Assembly: GCA_001275005.1 (NCBI GenBank)
Contig: JWZX01003328.1
Span: 1-39,929 of the forward strand
Direction: 5' to 3'
Origin: Chrysochromulina tobinii
Taxonomy: Eukaryota; Haptophyta; Prymnesiales; Chrysochromulinaceae
Length of the DNA: 39,929 bases
Positions 8,662 to 20,512 of this stretch are shown piece by piece. Position 1 is the first letter of the stretch. The number at the start of each line of letters is the position of its first letter. Below the pieces are notes generated by a model. That model searched no databases. It was not told the DNA's origin and saw only the letters and a list, made by a program, of their open reading frames with translations. Both the position numbers and the translations under genes were made by a program.

Positions 8662-9192
8662 AATGCGCCCATCGTGGTTGGCCCACGAGGAGTAGCACAC
8701 ACCCTTGCATTTGGTTCTACATTAATTCTACACGTAGTAGATTAATTTTAATTACTCGGACCGTCTTCGCGTCTGCGATCTCGGTTCTCGAGCTCGCCGG
8801 TCGGCTCCGCAGCGGCCTTTCCGCGCACGGCGCAGCTCGCCCGGCTTTGATTCATCAGCATTCAGATTCACCGTCAACAGGCGGACGCGCCGATCGCCGA
8901 TTGCCCGAGTGCCGAGATGGCAGTTGGCAGATGCACGTCCTTGTCGCTTGTGGCCGTGGGACCTGGGACGGTGGGAGTATTCCCTGCGTTTTGGAACTCC
9001 CGGGTGCGAATGCCATGGTGAATGCACTCGCCTTCCCGTTTTGTTCCACATTATGTTCAACAGGGGAGTCGGTCCGGGCGCGGGCGCGACTCCCCCATGA
9101 CGCATGAGGTTCACGCTCGAGGCCTCGAGCATCACGCGACGCACGTGTGGCTGCCAGGCTCGAGGAGCGTCGACGGGTGGCTGCTAGCACTA

Positions 9193-9217
9193 CTGAACTG
9201 AACTGAACTGAACTGAA
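9193..9217. repeat. Pentanucleotide microsatellite (CTGAA)5
   Basis: Five perfect copies of CTGAA lie in the gene-poor stretch. A second pentanucleotide array with a different unit (CAAGT) occurs at 38111. Confidence 0.95.
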
Positions 9218-10034
9218 CTATCTCGAGACCTGAGAGGAAAGCTTTGTGTCAATTTGTGAATTCGAACGTTTTGGGAAGTTGCCAATCGTGCTTCTTGGTC
9301 GCCCGCGCGAAAAACGTCCCTGCTAAAACGCCTCCCGTCAGCACTTTCCGTCCAAGATGTACAATGCGAGCACAGCTCTTTTGTCTGCTAGGTTGGCAGA
9401 GCCTTGCCCATGGTGGTCCATGGGCCCGCGCCAGGCGTCGGGGTCCTCCATGCGGTCCGGGATTCGCAAAGGGAGGAAGGGCGCGACATTGCCCCGCCGC
9501 AACAGCCTCTCACCTCCTCCCTTGCTGCGACAGGCAACCGTGACGCGAGACGATGCGGTTGCCGCGAAGTTCTTACTATCGCCTGATGCTCAGCAGCCCA
9601 ATCTCATCCTCCGGCTCAAGAGGGAAGGAAAAGAGTGGAAGTGCGTCTCCTTCCCACAGTTGCCCCCGCAATCACCTCCGGAGCGCACAGCCTGCTTGCC
9701 CGGCCCATGAATCCCACCGTATCTGTCGCCTGCTCACGCCCACCTGCACAGGTGTAGTCCTTCGACCTCGCCGAGCACGGCAGGGCCGCTCGTCTCACCT
9801 GTCGCACAGCGCCGCGAGCCACGTGCGACGTGGAGTCCGATGAGGCCTGCGTCATTCGGATGCAGCCACGAGTGCACGCGCGAAGAGAATGACCACGAGC
9901 TGAATGATGCTGGTATGCAAGAACGTGAAGTATGGGGTGCTACGCCGATGCGGCTGCGACAACAGCTGTCCGTTGGAGTACCGCGCGCGCCGCAATCTGC
10001 TTCAAGGATCCAATTTCAGTACACAGTTTCGAGC

Positions 10035-10050
10035 CCGCGCCCGGGCGCGG
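10035..10050. repeat. 16-bp perfect GC palindrome
   Basis: CCGCGCCCGGGCGCGG is self-complementary. It sits just before an AT-rich tract (about 10083-10140) in noncoding DNA. It could form a cruciform or be a protein-binding site. It may also be chance in GC-rich DNA. Confidence 0.6.
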
Positions 10051-10341
10051 CCGGCGAGGCCGCGGCAGGCGCGTGACCCCACGTGAGCTTACAGCTTTAG
10101 ATCAGTACGCATATTATTAACGGTATGCAAATTATTGTGTGTTTAACGTCGCTATCCCGGGAGGTCTGTCCTTCGATTACTGAGGGTAGTTCGAGATCAG
10201 ATAAAACTCATTGTCACGTCCATGCCAATCTGACGTGATCGGGCGTTGCGAATCGGCGCAGTTCTCGGGAGATCGGGATCGCGCCTCTGAGACTTGCAGT
10301 CAAAACGCTCAGGACACATTTCGAGGTGCTGCCGACAGGGC

Positions 10342-11802
<1,461 letters not shown>

Positions 11803-12362
11803 TTGGTGCGAAAGTCAGTGCGTGACGATTTGTTCCGAGAACGCGAATGTCTTTCGGCAGTCAAAGTATTTATGGTCACCCAACTCCCAACAATCGGCGT
11901 CATAAGGAGGCAGTATCCACTAGCTCGAGGACCCCTGGACCCCATCACCACAACCAAACTCGAGCCGCCGGGCCGGCCTCAAAGGCCGGCCGCGCTAAAT
12001 CGCATTTAATCGCTCAGCCTTATCTAGATTCTAGAAGCCATATTTTAGGACGCCAGGCGGCCAGAGCGTCCAAAAGAAGGCGCATCTTCGCGTCTTCGGA
12101 TCCCCATCGCGTCCCTCCGCCCACGGTTATGAAAAAGGCCATACACACGAAGAGGCCGCGTGTAATGATTTTCTGATGACGTGTTCAAATCGATTGATTG
12201 ATTCATCTCAAATCGTGTCCACGTCATTTTCGAAAGAGTTTTTTATTCATTAGGAGGATTCCAATTAGGGAAACGCATCTCATACTACTGCGCAGTAGCA
12301 CCTCCCGAGAGCGAGCGGTCACAGCCTTGGATGGCGGAATTGTTGGCGAGCTTATTTCGGTA
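11803..12362. other. Divergent spacer with a GC hairpin
   Basis: This spacer separates the divergent GDP-fucose synthase and homeodomain genes. At 11971-11991 GGCCGGCCT and AGGCCGGCC flank CAA and form a 9-bp perfect stem. Around 12160-12260 the DNA is AT-rich. No gene is recognised. The homeodomain frame is open upstream of 12363 but lacks an ATG. Confidence 0.5.
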
Positions 12363-13769
12363 ATGGACGTCGACGCGGGACGAGAGCCGCACCCGGGTCA
12401 ATTGGTCTTTCAACCGTCGACGTCGGACGAGTCTTCCGCGGCTGCTTTCCTCGCTGGAGTAAAGTATGCCGGGAGGGGCGCCGCACGACAGAAGAGAGAT
12501 AAGGAGGCTGCAGGCATGCAGGAGGAGGAGACTGGAGATGGTGCGCCCGCCTCCTCTGACGCCGATACGGCCCACGCGGCCTCCGTCCTCGCGCACGTGC
12601 GCGGCGCGCTGGAGGCCCATGACGCGGATGTCGATTGTGACAAGGGGGAAACCCCAGATGGGACGATGCCACCAGCCAAGCCGCGCCGAACGCGCCAGAG
12701 CTTCTCATGGCGCCAGGTGGCCGTACTCGAGCAAGTCTTCGAGCAGGATCCCATGCCGCTCCAACTCCTGCGCGTCCAGCTCGCCGAGCGGCTGGGCGTG
12801 CAGCCTCGCACCGTACAGGTGTGGTTCCAAAACCGGCGCCAGAAGCAGAAGCAGCTTCAGCAAGCGATGGGCCAGAACCCGCCCTCGTTCCGTGCGTCGC
12901 ACCCGCGGCTCGTCTCGCTCCCGCCGTTGCAGCATGGCGGGGGCTCCTTCGCCGTCCCGCAGTCCAGTGGCGTGCCAGTTGCCACGGAGTACATGCCTGC
13001 GCCGGGGGCGACCATGGTGGCAGCGCCCCTGGGCCAGTACCTGTACGCTGCCTTCCCGCAGGCGCAAGGCCCCATCGTGACTCCGCCTCAGAACTCTTAC
13101 CTGCAGCCGCAGGTTGGCCCATCGCAGCTTCGATCGGCCAATGAGACGGCAGCTGAGACTGTGGACCATGCGACAGCGGCTGTCGCGGCCGCCGTGGCTG
13201 CGGCAACAGCCTCGGTGATGGTGGGGGCGGCGGCGCCGCCATCAAAGGGCGGGACGCCACTGCCCGCGGTGCCCATGCCAGGGTACGCTGGCATGCAGTA
13301 CTACTCGCAGCTGCTACAGCAGCACCCGCAGCATGCGGCTTCGGTGCAAGCTGCTCAATACGCCGCGCAGCAAGCCGCACACGCGGCCGGTGGCTCTTTT
13401 GTGCCCGGTCCGTCCTCCCAACCGCCCCTCGGCTACATGACTGTGAGCAATGGCCCGGGCAGGGATCGCCCGTTCGGGGCGATGGGGGCGCAGATGGACT
13501 CGCCGATGGTGCCGGTGCCGGTCTCGCAACTGACGAACACTCCAACCGTCTCGATGGCAATGCCGCTCGCACAAGGTCAACCGCAGTCGCGGCCGCCACC
13601 GCCGGGTCAGATCCAGTTCTATGGGACAGCATTTACGCAATTACCGACTGCGGCGAATGTCAGGGGGCTGTCACAGGGTCGGCCGACGATGCTGCACAGC
13701 GTGACCCCCGTCAACCCAACGCCCTTCATGGACGCACCCGGCGTGCACCCGCCAGCAGCAGTGCCGTAG
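12363..13769 (+). CDS. Homeodomain transcription factor
   Basis: This 468-residue intronless protein starts at the first in-frame ATG (12363). Residues about 106-165 form a homeodomain: KPRRTRQSFSWRQVAVLEQV (arm and helix 1), LAERLGVQPRTVQVWFQNRR (helices 2-3) and a basic tail. The WFQNRR recognition helix is intact. There is no three-residue loop extension, so it is not a TALE class protein. The N-terminal part is acidic and Ala-rich. The long C-terminus is rich in Pro, Gln, Ala, Gly and Met, as in activation or scaffold regions, with a poly-Ala-like AAAVAAAVAAATA stretch near residue 280. Nuclear localisation is expected. Target genes are unknown. Base composition matches the neighbours. 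Confidence 0.9.
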   Translation: MDVDAGREPHPGQLVFQPSTSDESSAAAFLAGVKYAGRGAARQKRDKEAAGMQEEETGDGAPASSDADTAHAASVLAHVRGALEAHDADVDCDKGETPDGTMPPAKPRRTRQSFSWRQVAVLEQVFEQDPMPLQLLRVQLAERLGVQPRTVQVWFQNRRQKQKQLQQAMGQNPPSFRASHPRLVSLPPLQHGGGSFAVPQSSGVPVATEYMPAPGATMVAAPLGQYLYAAFPQAQGPIVTPPQNSYLQPQVGPSQLRSANETAAETVDHATAAVAAAVAAATASVMVGAAAPPSKGGTPLPAVPMPGYAGMQYYSQLLQQHPQHAASVQAAQYAAQQAAHAAGGSFVPGPSSQPPLGYMTVSNGPGRDRPFGAMGAQMDSPMVPVPVSQLTNTPTVSMAMPLAQGQPQSRPPPPGQIQFYGTAFTQLPTAANVRGLSQGRPTMLHSVTPVNPTPFMDAPGVHPPAAVP

Positions 13770-14363
13770 GCTGTGCATCGAGGGGCATACGGGTGTTGCG
13801 CCCCACCCGCCGGGGTTGTGGCTGCCCAATCCGCCCAAGTCGGCGGGATGAGGGGTATGTGCCAGTGTGCACTGCGCTCCGCTCGATGAAGCTGCCGCGT
13901 GCCGCCTGCAGCGGATGCCAGCGACGATCGACAGCGGATACAAGCCATGTATCCATGTACAATGCTACAACCCTGTTGGTGTGAGGAGTGAGCATCAGCA
14001 CATGAGGACATACAATGCCTCTCCGAGGCTCTCGCCGGCGGCTAATGATGATGTACACCGTGTAGGTGGCACAAGCTAACCCGTCAAGAAGCATGCTAAC
14101 GTCAAACGTGAGAGCAATTGCGTGACGATTGGTCAGTGGTGCGGCGGTGTTTGCTCTGTCCTGTGAGAGACGCTGCCCGCTGCGACACCGCGCCATGGAA
14201 ACGCCGCGGATGTCCCCGGAGGCGTCCCCAAACGCACAGTCGCATTCACAAATCACAATGTCAATGAGATAGGAGGGGCGCAGGATTCGCGTTGTGCGAT
14301 GCGTCAGGATGCGTGTTGGTGTGTTGTGAATGTCTGTGCGTGTTGGTGATGTGTTGTGAATGA
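13770..14363. other. Spacer between homeodomain and symplekin genes
   Basis: This 594-bp stretch lies between two genes on the same strand. It has no recognised coding content. Near 14300-14360 the plus strand has imperfect GTGTTGGTGTGTTGTGAATG repeats directly before the symplekin start, a possible promoter-proximal element. No RNA gene is visible. Confidence 0.35.
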
Positions 14364-17300
14364 ATGACTAGCTGCTGGCGACGCTCGATGTCGACTGCCG
14401 ATATCATCGGTTCCCTCCTCGCGTCGGCGGCGGACGCTCTGCTCGACGAACCGGCGCGGCGCCATGCGCTTGGCCAAGTGAAGCTGCTGCAGGCACCACC
14501 GGAGGTCGTACGACCGGCAGTGCCTCTGTTGCTCCGCTTGCTTGAGGACCCTGCCGCTGATGTGCGCCGGATGGCGCTGGCTCTTGTGGAGGATGCAGGG
14601 CGCTCATGCCCGTCGACCATTCCCGAGCTGCTCCCGGCGCTGCTCACCAGGCTTAGCGACGAGAGTGCGCCCACGCTTAAGCGCGCCCTGGCAGCTGCGA
14701 CGTCGCTCCTCCGACCGACGCTTGTACTGCTGCTTGCTGAGAAGGATGAGGCTGCTGCCAAGGCACTCGAGCCCACCTGGGGGCACCTCCGCAAGCTGCG
14801 CGAGACAGCGGGCACGCTCCTCAACGCCGCGAGCGCCGCCGATTCGGTGCGCACTGCCGCCGTCAAGGCATGTGAGGCGCTGGTGCTCGCCTACACGGAC
14901 GAGCCTGAGGATGAGGGCACGGAGTCAGCGGAGGGGCCGCCTGGCGCCGATGTGACCAGTGGCGGCAGCGGATGGCGCCTGTCGGCGCTGCCTGCTGCAG
15001 CCGCGCTCGAGGATGGCAATGGTGCCAATCGAGGCGTACACGTGGGCGAGGGCGGCACGAGCGGCGCCGAGAGCAGCGGCAACGAAGGCGGCGGCGAAAC
15101 AGGTAGTGAGGGCGCCGCTGCTATCACGGCAAGCGAGGAGAGCAAGCTCGGCAAGCGGCCACCCCATCCGCTGCTCGAGCGCGCGGCACTCGAGGCCGAA
15201 GGCGAAGCTACCCTCACTTTGCTCGAGACGACGCTACTAGCGCCGCCCTCAGCGACAGTTCTGCTGGTGCTGCTCACGTCGATCGCGGCGCTTGCCCGGC
15301 AACGTCGGGTGCTGCTGCAACGGCTGAGCCGCACGCTCGCGGCGCTGTCGCGCGCTCTGCTCGAGCGCGCTGCCTCGCTCGCCGCGCTTCCGTCCCATCA
15401 GGTCGCCAACGCTCAGCAATCTCTACGGGCGGCGCTCCTGACTCTGCTCAAGACGACGCGCGCACGTGAGGACCGTGCTGTTGAGGAGGAGCTCGCGACG
15501 GCGCTGCGCCACCTCGGCGCGAACGAGCAGCTCAAGCATCTGTACAAGCTGATGGGCACCGAGCCCCCCCCGCTGCTCGGGGGGGGCGAGCGAGGCGCGT
15601 CCGAGAGCGCCGTATCGGGCGCCGGATCGAGCGCCGTATCGGGCGCCGTATCGAGCGCCGTATCGAGCGCCGCTGACGGCAGCGGGAGTACCAAGCGTGC
15701 CACTGCCGATGGCACCGAGGGAGGCGACAGCGCGTTCGCAGCAGGTCCGAAGCGCGTTAAGACCGAGGGGGCGCCCACGGCGGCGCTCGCGACGACGACG
15801 ACGACGAGCAGTGGAGGCAGTGCTGCCGCCTCGGCGCGCCTGGGGATGCCGCCGCGCCCGCCGCTGCTGCCCCCCGCGGAGCTCGAAGCTCTCCTCTCTC
15901 GGCTCGGGCCGCATCTCGTGGCGCAGCTCGTGATCGCCTCCATGCCGTGGCTGCCGCCGCGCCCGCCGCCGCCGCCGCCGCCGCCGGCTGGTACCGGTAC
16001 GGCGCTCGAGCGCAAGCCCATGAAGCTCAACGCTCCCATAAAGATGGACGCGGCGGCGTGCGCGTCGCTGGCGGAGGCGGCCCTGGCGAGCCTGATCGGC
16101 GACGATAGGGAAGCACAGCTCGCGGCGAGAGGGCTGGCCGAGGTGCGCGCACTCCTCCTCGGACGACGCGCGGCTGCATGCAAGTGCTCACCACGGCGCC
16201 CTCCTCTCCCCACAGGTGCGCGCACTCCTCCTCGGACGACTCGCGGCCAAGCAGCGCGCCGATGGCCCTTACTGTCACGCACTCGCTGCCCACGTGCTCG
16301 CGGCGCCAATGGAGCGCCTACCGGTGGCTCTCGCCTGGTTGCATGCAGAATTCGCCGAGCATGGGAGTGGCGCGACGGAGGTGGGCGGTGCTCAAGGCGG
16401 CGCCGCGAAAACGGGGGAGACGGCGTCGCCCAGCCGGTACGATGTGCTCGCCATGTCGCTGCTGCCGCGGCTGCGCCGTGCCCTGCCGCCCAATGCACGC
16501 GCCGCCGTCCAGGTGCTCTTGGATGTACCCAAGCTCATGTCCGAGTGGCTTTCAAAGCTCATTGAGCTCGAGGGGGAGGAGATGTGGCGACCGGGGCTCG
16601 CGGCCTACCGCGAGCTGGCGATGCAGCGCGACGCGCTCGGGCCGGCGTGCCTGCGCGCGCTGCTTCAAGTGGCGACCTCGGCTGGGGAGTCGGCTGGGGA
16701 GGCTGAGAGGCGCGCACACGCGGTCAAGATCGTGACGGCTCAGCTGCTCCCTTTACCTCGCTTCGCTTCGTTGATTGGCGGCTTTGCCGAGGCGCAGCTG
16801 CGCCGCCTCGTGGGCGCGTCCACCACCGCCCATCCGACGGCCAGCTGCGTCGGCGACGGGATGGACGTGTCATCGGACGGCGAGATGGCCGAAGACTCGT
16901 GGGCCATCAAGAGCCATCAGGAGGGCGAGGAGAACGAGGACATCCTCACGGCGCATGTGCAGCTCTACCTCGCAGTGGTTGCCAAGGAGCCCGCACGGCT
17001 GTGGCCTCTGCTCGCGCACTTTGGCGGCGCCTCGGCCGGCGCGCAGGCGGTGCTGGTGCGGAACGCGCCCCTGCTCGTGCCGCACATCGACCCCGTCGAG
17101 TTGGCGTCCCTCCTTGTGAGAGCGATGCGTGAGATACGGCCCCTTGACCCTAGTGCGCCGCTGATCCTCGCTCTACTCACGGCCGTGGCCGCCGGCTCGC
17201 CTACCGGTTCGCCGCCCGCACCGCCTGCACCGCCCGCGGCGCTCGTCGAGGGCACGCTTGAGCTCTGCTGCACCGAGCTGCGCGATGGCCGGTATGCAGT

Positions 17301-17931
17301 GCCGCTCCTACCGTTTGCTCCACGCCCGCTCGTCGAGAGCGTCCTGCCGCGGCTGCTCGGCATGGCACCGGAGACGGCGTCTGCGGCGCTCGCGGCGCTG
17401 ATGCATGCGAAGCCGCCGCCGTTGCCGCCGGCGCACCTGTTGCTGCTGCTGCACCAGCTGCCCTCGGATGGGTCTGCAGGCGTCAGCCTCAAGCAGCTCA
17501 TCGACGGCGTGCAGGCTTGCCTTGCAGAAAAGTCGGTGTTCACGATGCAGGTGGTGGCGGACGCGCTGCAGCTCATCGTGCATCTGGATCCGCTGCCGCT
17601 CATCTTCATGCGCACGACGATCCAGGCGCTCCTCTACCACCCGCTCCTCGCGCAGTTCACCATGGGCCTGCTGCACCACCTCATCTCACGCCAGATCTGG
17701 ACCTCGCCGCGGCTCTGGACGGGCTTCGTCAAGTGCTGCCAGCAGGGCATGCCTCACTCGCTCCCAGTGATGCTCGCGCTGCCCGCGCCGCAGCTGCTCG
17801 AGATTATCGAGCAGCAGCCCGAGCTGCGCCCGATGCTCATCAGCTACGGCGCCATGCATCTGAGCGAGGTTGACGACGACGTCAAGGAGGCTCTCGGGCT
17901 CACCGAGGAGGAGGAGGTGCTCGATATTTGA
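14364..17931 (+). CDS. Symplekin (Pta1-like) mRNA 3'-end processing scaffold
   Basis: Exons 14364-16142 and 16216-17931 encode 1164 residues. Symplekin scaffolds the cleavage/polyadenylation and histone pre-mRNA complexes in the nucleus. The N-terminal part (about 1-170) is HEAT-like helical (VRPAVPLLLRLLEDPAADVR, LPALLTRLSDESAPTLKRAL). The middle holds Gly/Ser-rich and Pro-rich low complexity, including PPPPPPPP near residue 537. The C-terminal half matches the Symplekin C domain: LKQLIDGVQACLAEKSVFTM, LDPLPLIFMRTTIQALLYHP and LWTGFVKCCQQGMPHSL, then LPAPQLLEIIEQQPELRPML. The 73-bp intron is needed because the two halves are in different frames, and splicing joins GLAE to VRALLLGRLAAK. The length is close to animal symplekin. 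An alternative start is Met9 (14388). Confidence 0.88.
15605..15672 (+). repeat. In-frame short tandem repeats coding SGAVSSAVS
   Basis: Imperfect 15-bp units built on GCCGTATCGAGC / GCCGTATCGGGC repeat about five times inside symplekin exon 1. They encode Ala/Val/Ser low complexity. The run keeps frame and lies in a probable disordered linker. Confidence 0.75.
16143..16247 (+). repeat. Symplekin intron whose 5' end duplicates the next exon
   Basis: The 73-bp intron is 16143-16215 (GAG|GTGCGC ... CCCCACAG|GTGCGC). Intron bases 16143-16174 match exon-2 bases 16216-16247 at 31 of 32 positions, the single mismatch being at 16168 versus 16241. The remaining 41 intron bases form a filler ending in a pyrimidine-rich tract and CACAG. 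Both splice junctions therefore sit at copies of the same AG|GTGCGC sequence. Confidence 0.93.
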
Positions 17932-18187
17932 GATGGTGGTGCCGGTCGGCGGCCGGCACCACACGGCCACGGGCATCGGCGGGCCGGGAGTTGTTAACAG
18001 CCCATTCACGCAGCTTTATACTCACCGATGTAGCGCGGCTTGTCGGCCCGCGTCGAGCTGTTTAAAGAAGCAGCGCTTGTTCACAGCCAATGGTTTAATT
18101 CGGCACCCAAGACACCGGACCGGCGTACATACAGTGTTGTTCACACCTCAAGTCGACGCAGCACCAGGGCGCGACAAACGTCGCGAG

Positions 18188-18793
18188 ATGCCCACAGACG
18201 CTGAGAGGCTCGCGGCCTGCGACGCGGAGGTTGCATCGCATCGTGCGAAATTTCCGGACGTGGCACACATTGAGCCAGAGACGCTTCGGCAAATGCAGTC
18301 CGATGGGCCGGTGTTGCTGGTCGACGTGCGCAGTGACGCAGAAAGGGCCATCTCAACCATCCCGGGAGCACTGCCGCTCAGCAAACTGCCGCGGCCACTA
18401 CCAGACGACGTCCCGCTGGTGACATTTTGCACAGTGGGCTTCCGAAGTGCACTGGAGGCGAGGCGACTGTTATCGACTGGAGGCGAGGCGTCTGGGCGAG
18501 CCGTGTACAGCATGTCTGGCGTCTTGAAGTGGGCCCACACTGGTGGTGTGTTTGTGGACGCAGGTGGTAACCCAACCCGACGCTTGCACGTCTTCGGTGA
18601 GAAGTGGCAAGCTCTTGCACCCAGCCACGTGGAAGCCATCATTTTCAGCACCGTGAGCCTAGGGCTGTTTCGTGCCGTCCTCCGGGTGCCGATTGTCATG
18701 CTCCAAACAATCGGGCAGCAGTTTCGGCTCGCTCTTGCTCGCCTCCTCGGCCTAGCGCCGCCAGCAGCAACCCACAAGGATCGCTCAAGTTGA
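18188..18793 (+). CDS. Single-domain rhodanese-like sulfurtransferase with hydrophobic C-terminus
   Basis: This 201-residue protein starts at the ATG at 18188. The frame is open upstream into the symplekin 3' end, but that part is a different gene. The rhodanese domain spans about residues 20-130: VLLVDVRSDAERAISTIPGA, then the active loop LVTFCTVGFRS, with the catalytic Cys followed by TVGFR as in CxxGxR-type loops, and VYSMSGVLKWAHTGG. After it, residues about 160-190 (AIIFSTVSLGLFRAVLRVPI) are hydrophobic and could bind or span a membrane. The family transfers sulfane sulfur; the acceptor here is unknown. The start lies 256 bp after the symplekin stop on the same strand. Confidence 0.85.
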   Translation: MPTDAERLAACDAEVASHRAKFPDVAHIEPETLRQMQSDGPVLLVDVRSDAERAISTIPGALPLSKLPRPLPDDVPLVTFCTVGFRSALEARRLLSTGGEASGRAVYSMSGVLKWAHTGGVFVDAGGNPTRRLHVFGEKWQALAPSHVEAIIFSTVSLGLFRAVLRVPIVMLQTIGQQFRLALARLLGLAPPAATHKDRSS

Positions 18794-19200
18794 ACAGGAG
18801 GGCGTCGCCGGCCCGTGCTTGCAGGGAACATGCAAACAACGAGAAGTGGGTAGTGGTGGCCGTGCTTCGCCGCCGAGCCGGAAACCGTGAACGTGGATCC
18901 GTCGGATCGAACGCGTCGGCGCCTCGGCCCGCGGCCGGCTGCGTAGCAAATGTTCTTAAATAAGTTCGGACAAGCCTGTGCGTACTTTAGCCCACACCAC
19001 CGTTCGGCGCAGCGGCCTTTGCGTCGACCTCGCACGGGACCCGCCACACGGGCGCACACCGGACCGCCGCGCCGGTGCCGTCACGGTTCGGTCTCGTTGT
19101 CAACAATGATGAGCCCACATAGAGCCGACCGCGGCCGTTCCCCATCCCCCGACGGCACGAGAGAGCTAACGACCCGAAGTGCAGTGTTGACCTACATTCA
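18794..19200. other. Spacer between convergent rhodanese and CCCH genes
   Basis: This 407-bp stretch should hold both 3' UTRs. No coding or RNA signal is recognised. Confidence 0.35.
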
Positions 19201-19475
19201 TTACTGCGTTGTGGCTGATGCGCTCTCCATACGCGTCAACCACGCAGGCCTCACCATGTGACGGCCACGGCCGCGCGGCGCCAAGCGGACGGGCTGACGA
19301 TCTTCTGCCGCACCGCTGCCGGTCGCCGGCAGACCCCACATAGCCTGAGTCACATTGTAGGCCTCCTCAATCTTATGCTGTCGGAGGGCCTCCTGCTTGG
19401 AGGCCCGCGATGAGAAGTCGAGAGGCGTACCATCTTGGCGCCTCATCATGGGCTCGAGAGGGCCGCCTCCGTCTA

Positions 19476-19521
<46 letters not shown>

Positions 19522-20373
19522 GCCACCGCCGCCGCTGGTAACGCCGCCACACGAAGCCGTGGTGTTTGACGATGGCGCTCCTGACGCGGCGGCAGCCGCG
19601 AGGGCTTCGTACTCGACATAGGCGGGGTCGTCGCCTTCGAAATCGCCTATCTCGCGCTGGCGCGACGCGCCAGGCGCATCTGCATCCACGTCACCCACGC
19701 CGTCGGTCACCTGCTGCCACTGTTGCTTCCGCGCCTCAGCCTCTTGCCGTATTCTTTGGCGCACCTCCTTTGGCGCGAGCTCTGCGTCTCCGTGTGCAAA
19801 CTGGCAGCGCTGGCCTCGCTTGCACTTGCCCTTCCCGCCCTGAAAGAGTGGGCAGCGCTGTAAGAAGAGCCCCTGCCGAGGGCCTGGCGGCGGCATGCCC
19901 GGACCGGTGGAGCCGTATCGTGGAGCAGTACGACCCTGGGCCAAACTAATTGGCGGCCGCCAGGACGCCTCGGGCTGCGCATAACCACGGCGGTCGTCCC
20001 GCTCACGACTGCCATTGTGGCGCTGCGGTGCCACGGGGCCGCCGCGCTCCGGCGAGGGCGAGCGTGAGCGCCGCCCGCGGCCGCTGCTGTCCTCAGTCAG
20101 CTCCTGGAGCCATGCAGGCCGTGTGGCCGGCTGCTGCTGCTGCTGCGGCGGCGGCGGCGTCAAGTGCGCGACGTCGTACCCGGCATCCTTACAGGCCTGG
20201 AGGTAGGCGGCACATGCTGCAGCGTACTCATCCGGTGTCTGATACTGATAGGCAGCGGCAGTGTCGCCCGCATCAGATGGTGGTGGTGGTGGTGCAGCAT
20301 CTTCCTCGGGTGGCGGCGGTGGCAGCTCGTCTGGAGGTGGCGGAGGTGGTACGTCATGACAGTGGTCCGCCAT
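19201..20373 (-). CDS. CCCH zinc-finger protein, probable RNA-binding/splicing factor
   Basis: This 390-residue protein starts at the ATG at 20373. It opens with proline blocks (DVPPPPPPDELPPPPP). A poly-Gln run follows, with the motif TRPAWLQEL, and then an RS-like segment (GRGRRSRSPSPER). One zinc finger lies at about residues 174-194: CPLFQGGKGKCKRGQRCQFAH, read as C-X9-C-X5-C-X3-H, near the CX7-9CX4-6CX3H consensus of RNA-binding CCCH fingers. A long poly-Gly tract and a C-terminal RGRGRHMVRPAWLTRME follow. The repeated RPAWL motif at both ends resembles short linear motifs of splicing proteins, which is an inference. A nuclear RNA role is likely. Only one finger is present. Confidence 0.83.
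19477..19518. repeat. (GCC)14 trinucleotide run coding poly-Gly
   Basis: Fourteen pure GCC units (GGC on the coding strand) extend with ACC interruptions to about 19535. They code part of the poly-Gly tract of the CCCH protein. The run is expansion-prone and its length probably varies between strains. Confidence 0.95.
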
Positions 20374-20512
20374 GCTAAAGAAAGCTATTCACAGATTTGT
20401 ACGGGTTTTCGCAAAAGAGAGTGTGAAATACGGATAGAACACACGCGTCTCACGTTCTTTGCAACGTATTTTGGGGGAATTGCGCGACTGTCTTGCGATT
20501 TTTCCCCCGCCG
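20374..20512. promoter_or_regulatory. Divergent promoter, CCCH gene / PAPS transporter gene
   Basis: A 139-bp interval separates two divergent start codons. Its composition is AT-richer than both genes (for example TTTGCAACGTATTTTGGGGG). There is no TATA box at a standard distance. If the transporter starts at 20558 instead, the interval is 184 bp. Confidence 0.4.

Larger units (their letters stand above)
8662..10341. other. Gene-poor 1.7-kb stretch
   Basis: No recognisable gene is present. It starts with an AT-rich segment near 8700-8760, which is probably the RimM 3' UTR. Short open frames exist (for example 9357-9710 and 9904-10086 on plus), but their composition is not convincing. The latter has a Cys-rich patch (RCGCDNSCPLEYRARR) that superficially recalls the end of a pre-SET motif and could be a relic. 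A pentanucleotide repeat (9193) and a GC palindrome (10035) are the only clear structures. I see no tRNA or rRNA. Confidence 0.4.

Noticed and set aside
9357-9710. Possible small gene in the gene-poor stretch
   Set aside because: The frame is short, without motifs or paired splice sites, and its composition is similar to random GC-rich sequence.
12352-13632. 426-codon minus-strand frame opposite the homeodomain gene
   Set aside because: The plus strand holds a complete homeodomain. The antisense reading is Arg/Ala/Pro-rich composition bias.
15413-16498. Minus-strand frame opposite symplekin
   Set aside because: The plus-strand protein matches symplekin on both sides of the intron. The antisense is GC-driven.
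17870-18187. Extending the rhodanese N-terminus upstream into the symplekin 3' end
   Set aside because: The upstream part overlaps symplekin coding sequence in another frame. The ATG at 18188 directly precedes the conserved domain.
18148-19059. 303-codon minus-strand frame opposite the rhodanese gene
   Set aside because: The rhodanese active loop and fold motifs are on the plus strand. The antisense has no domain.
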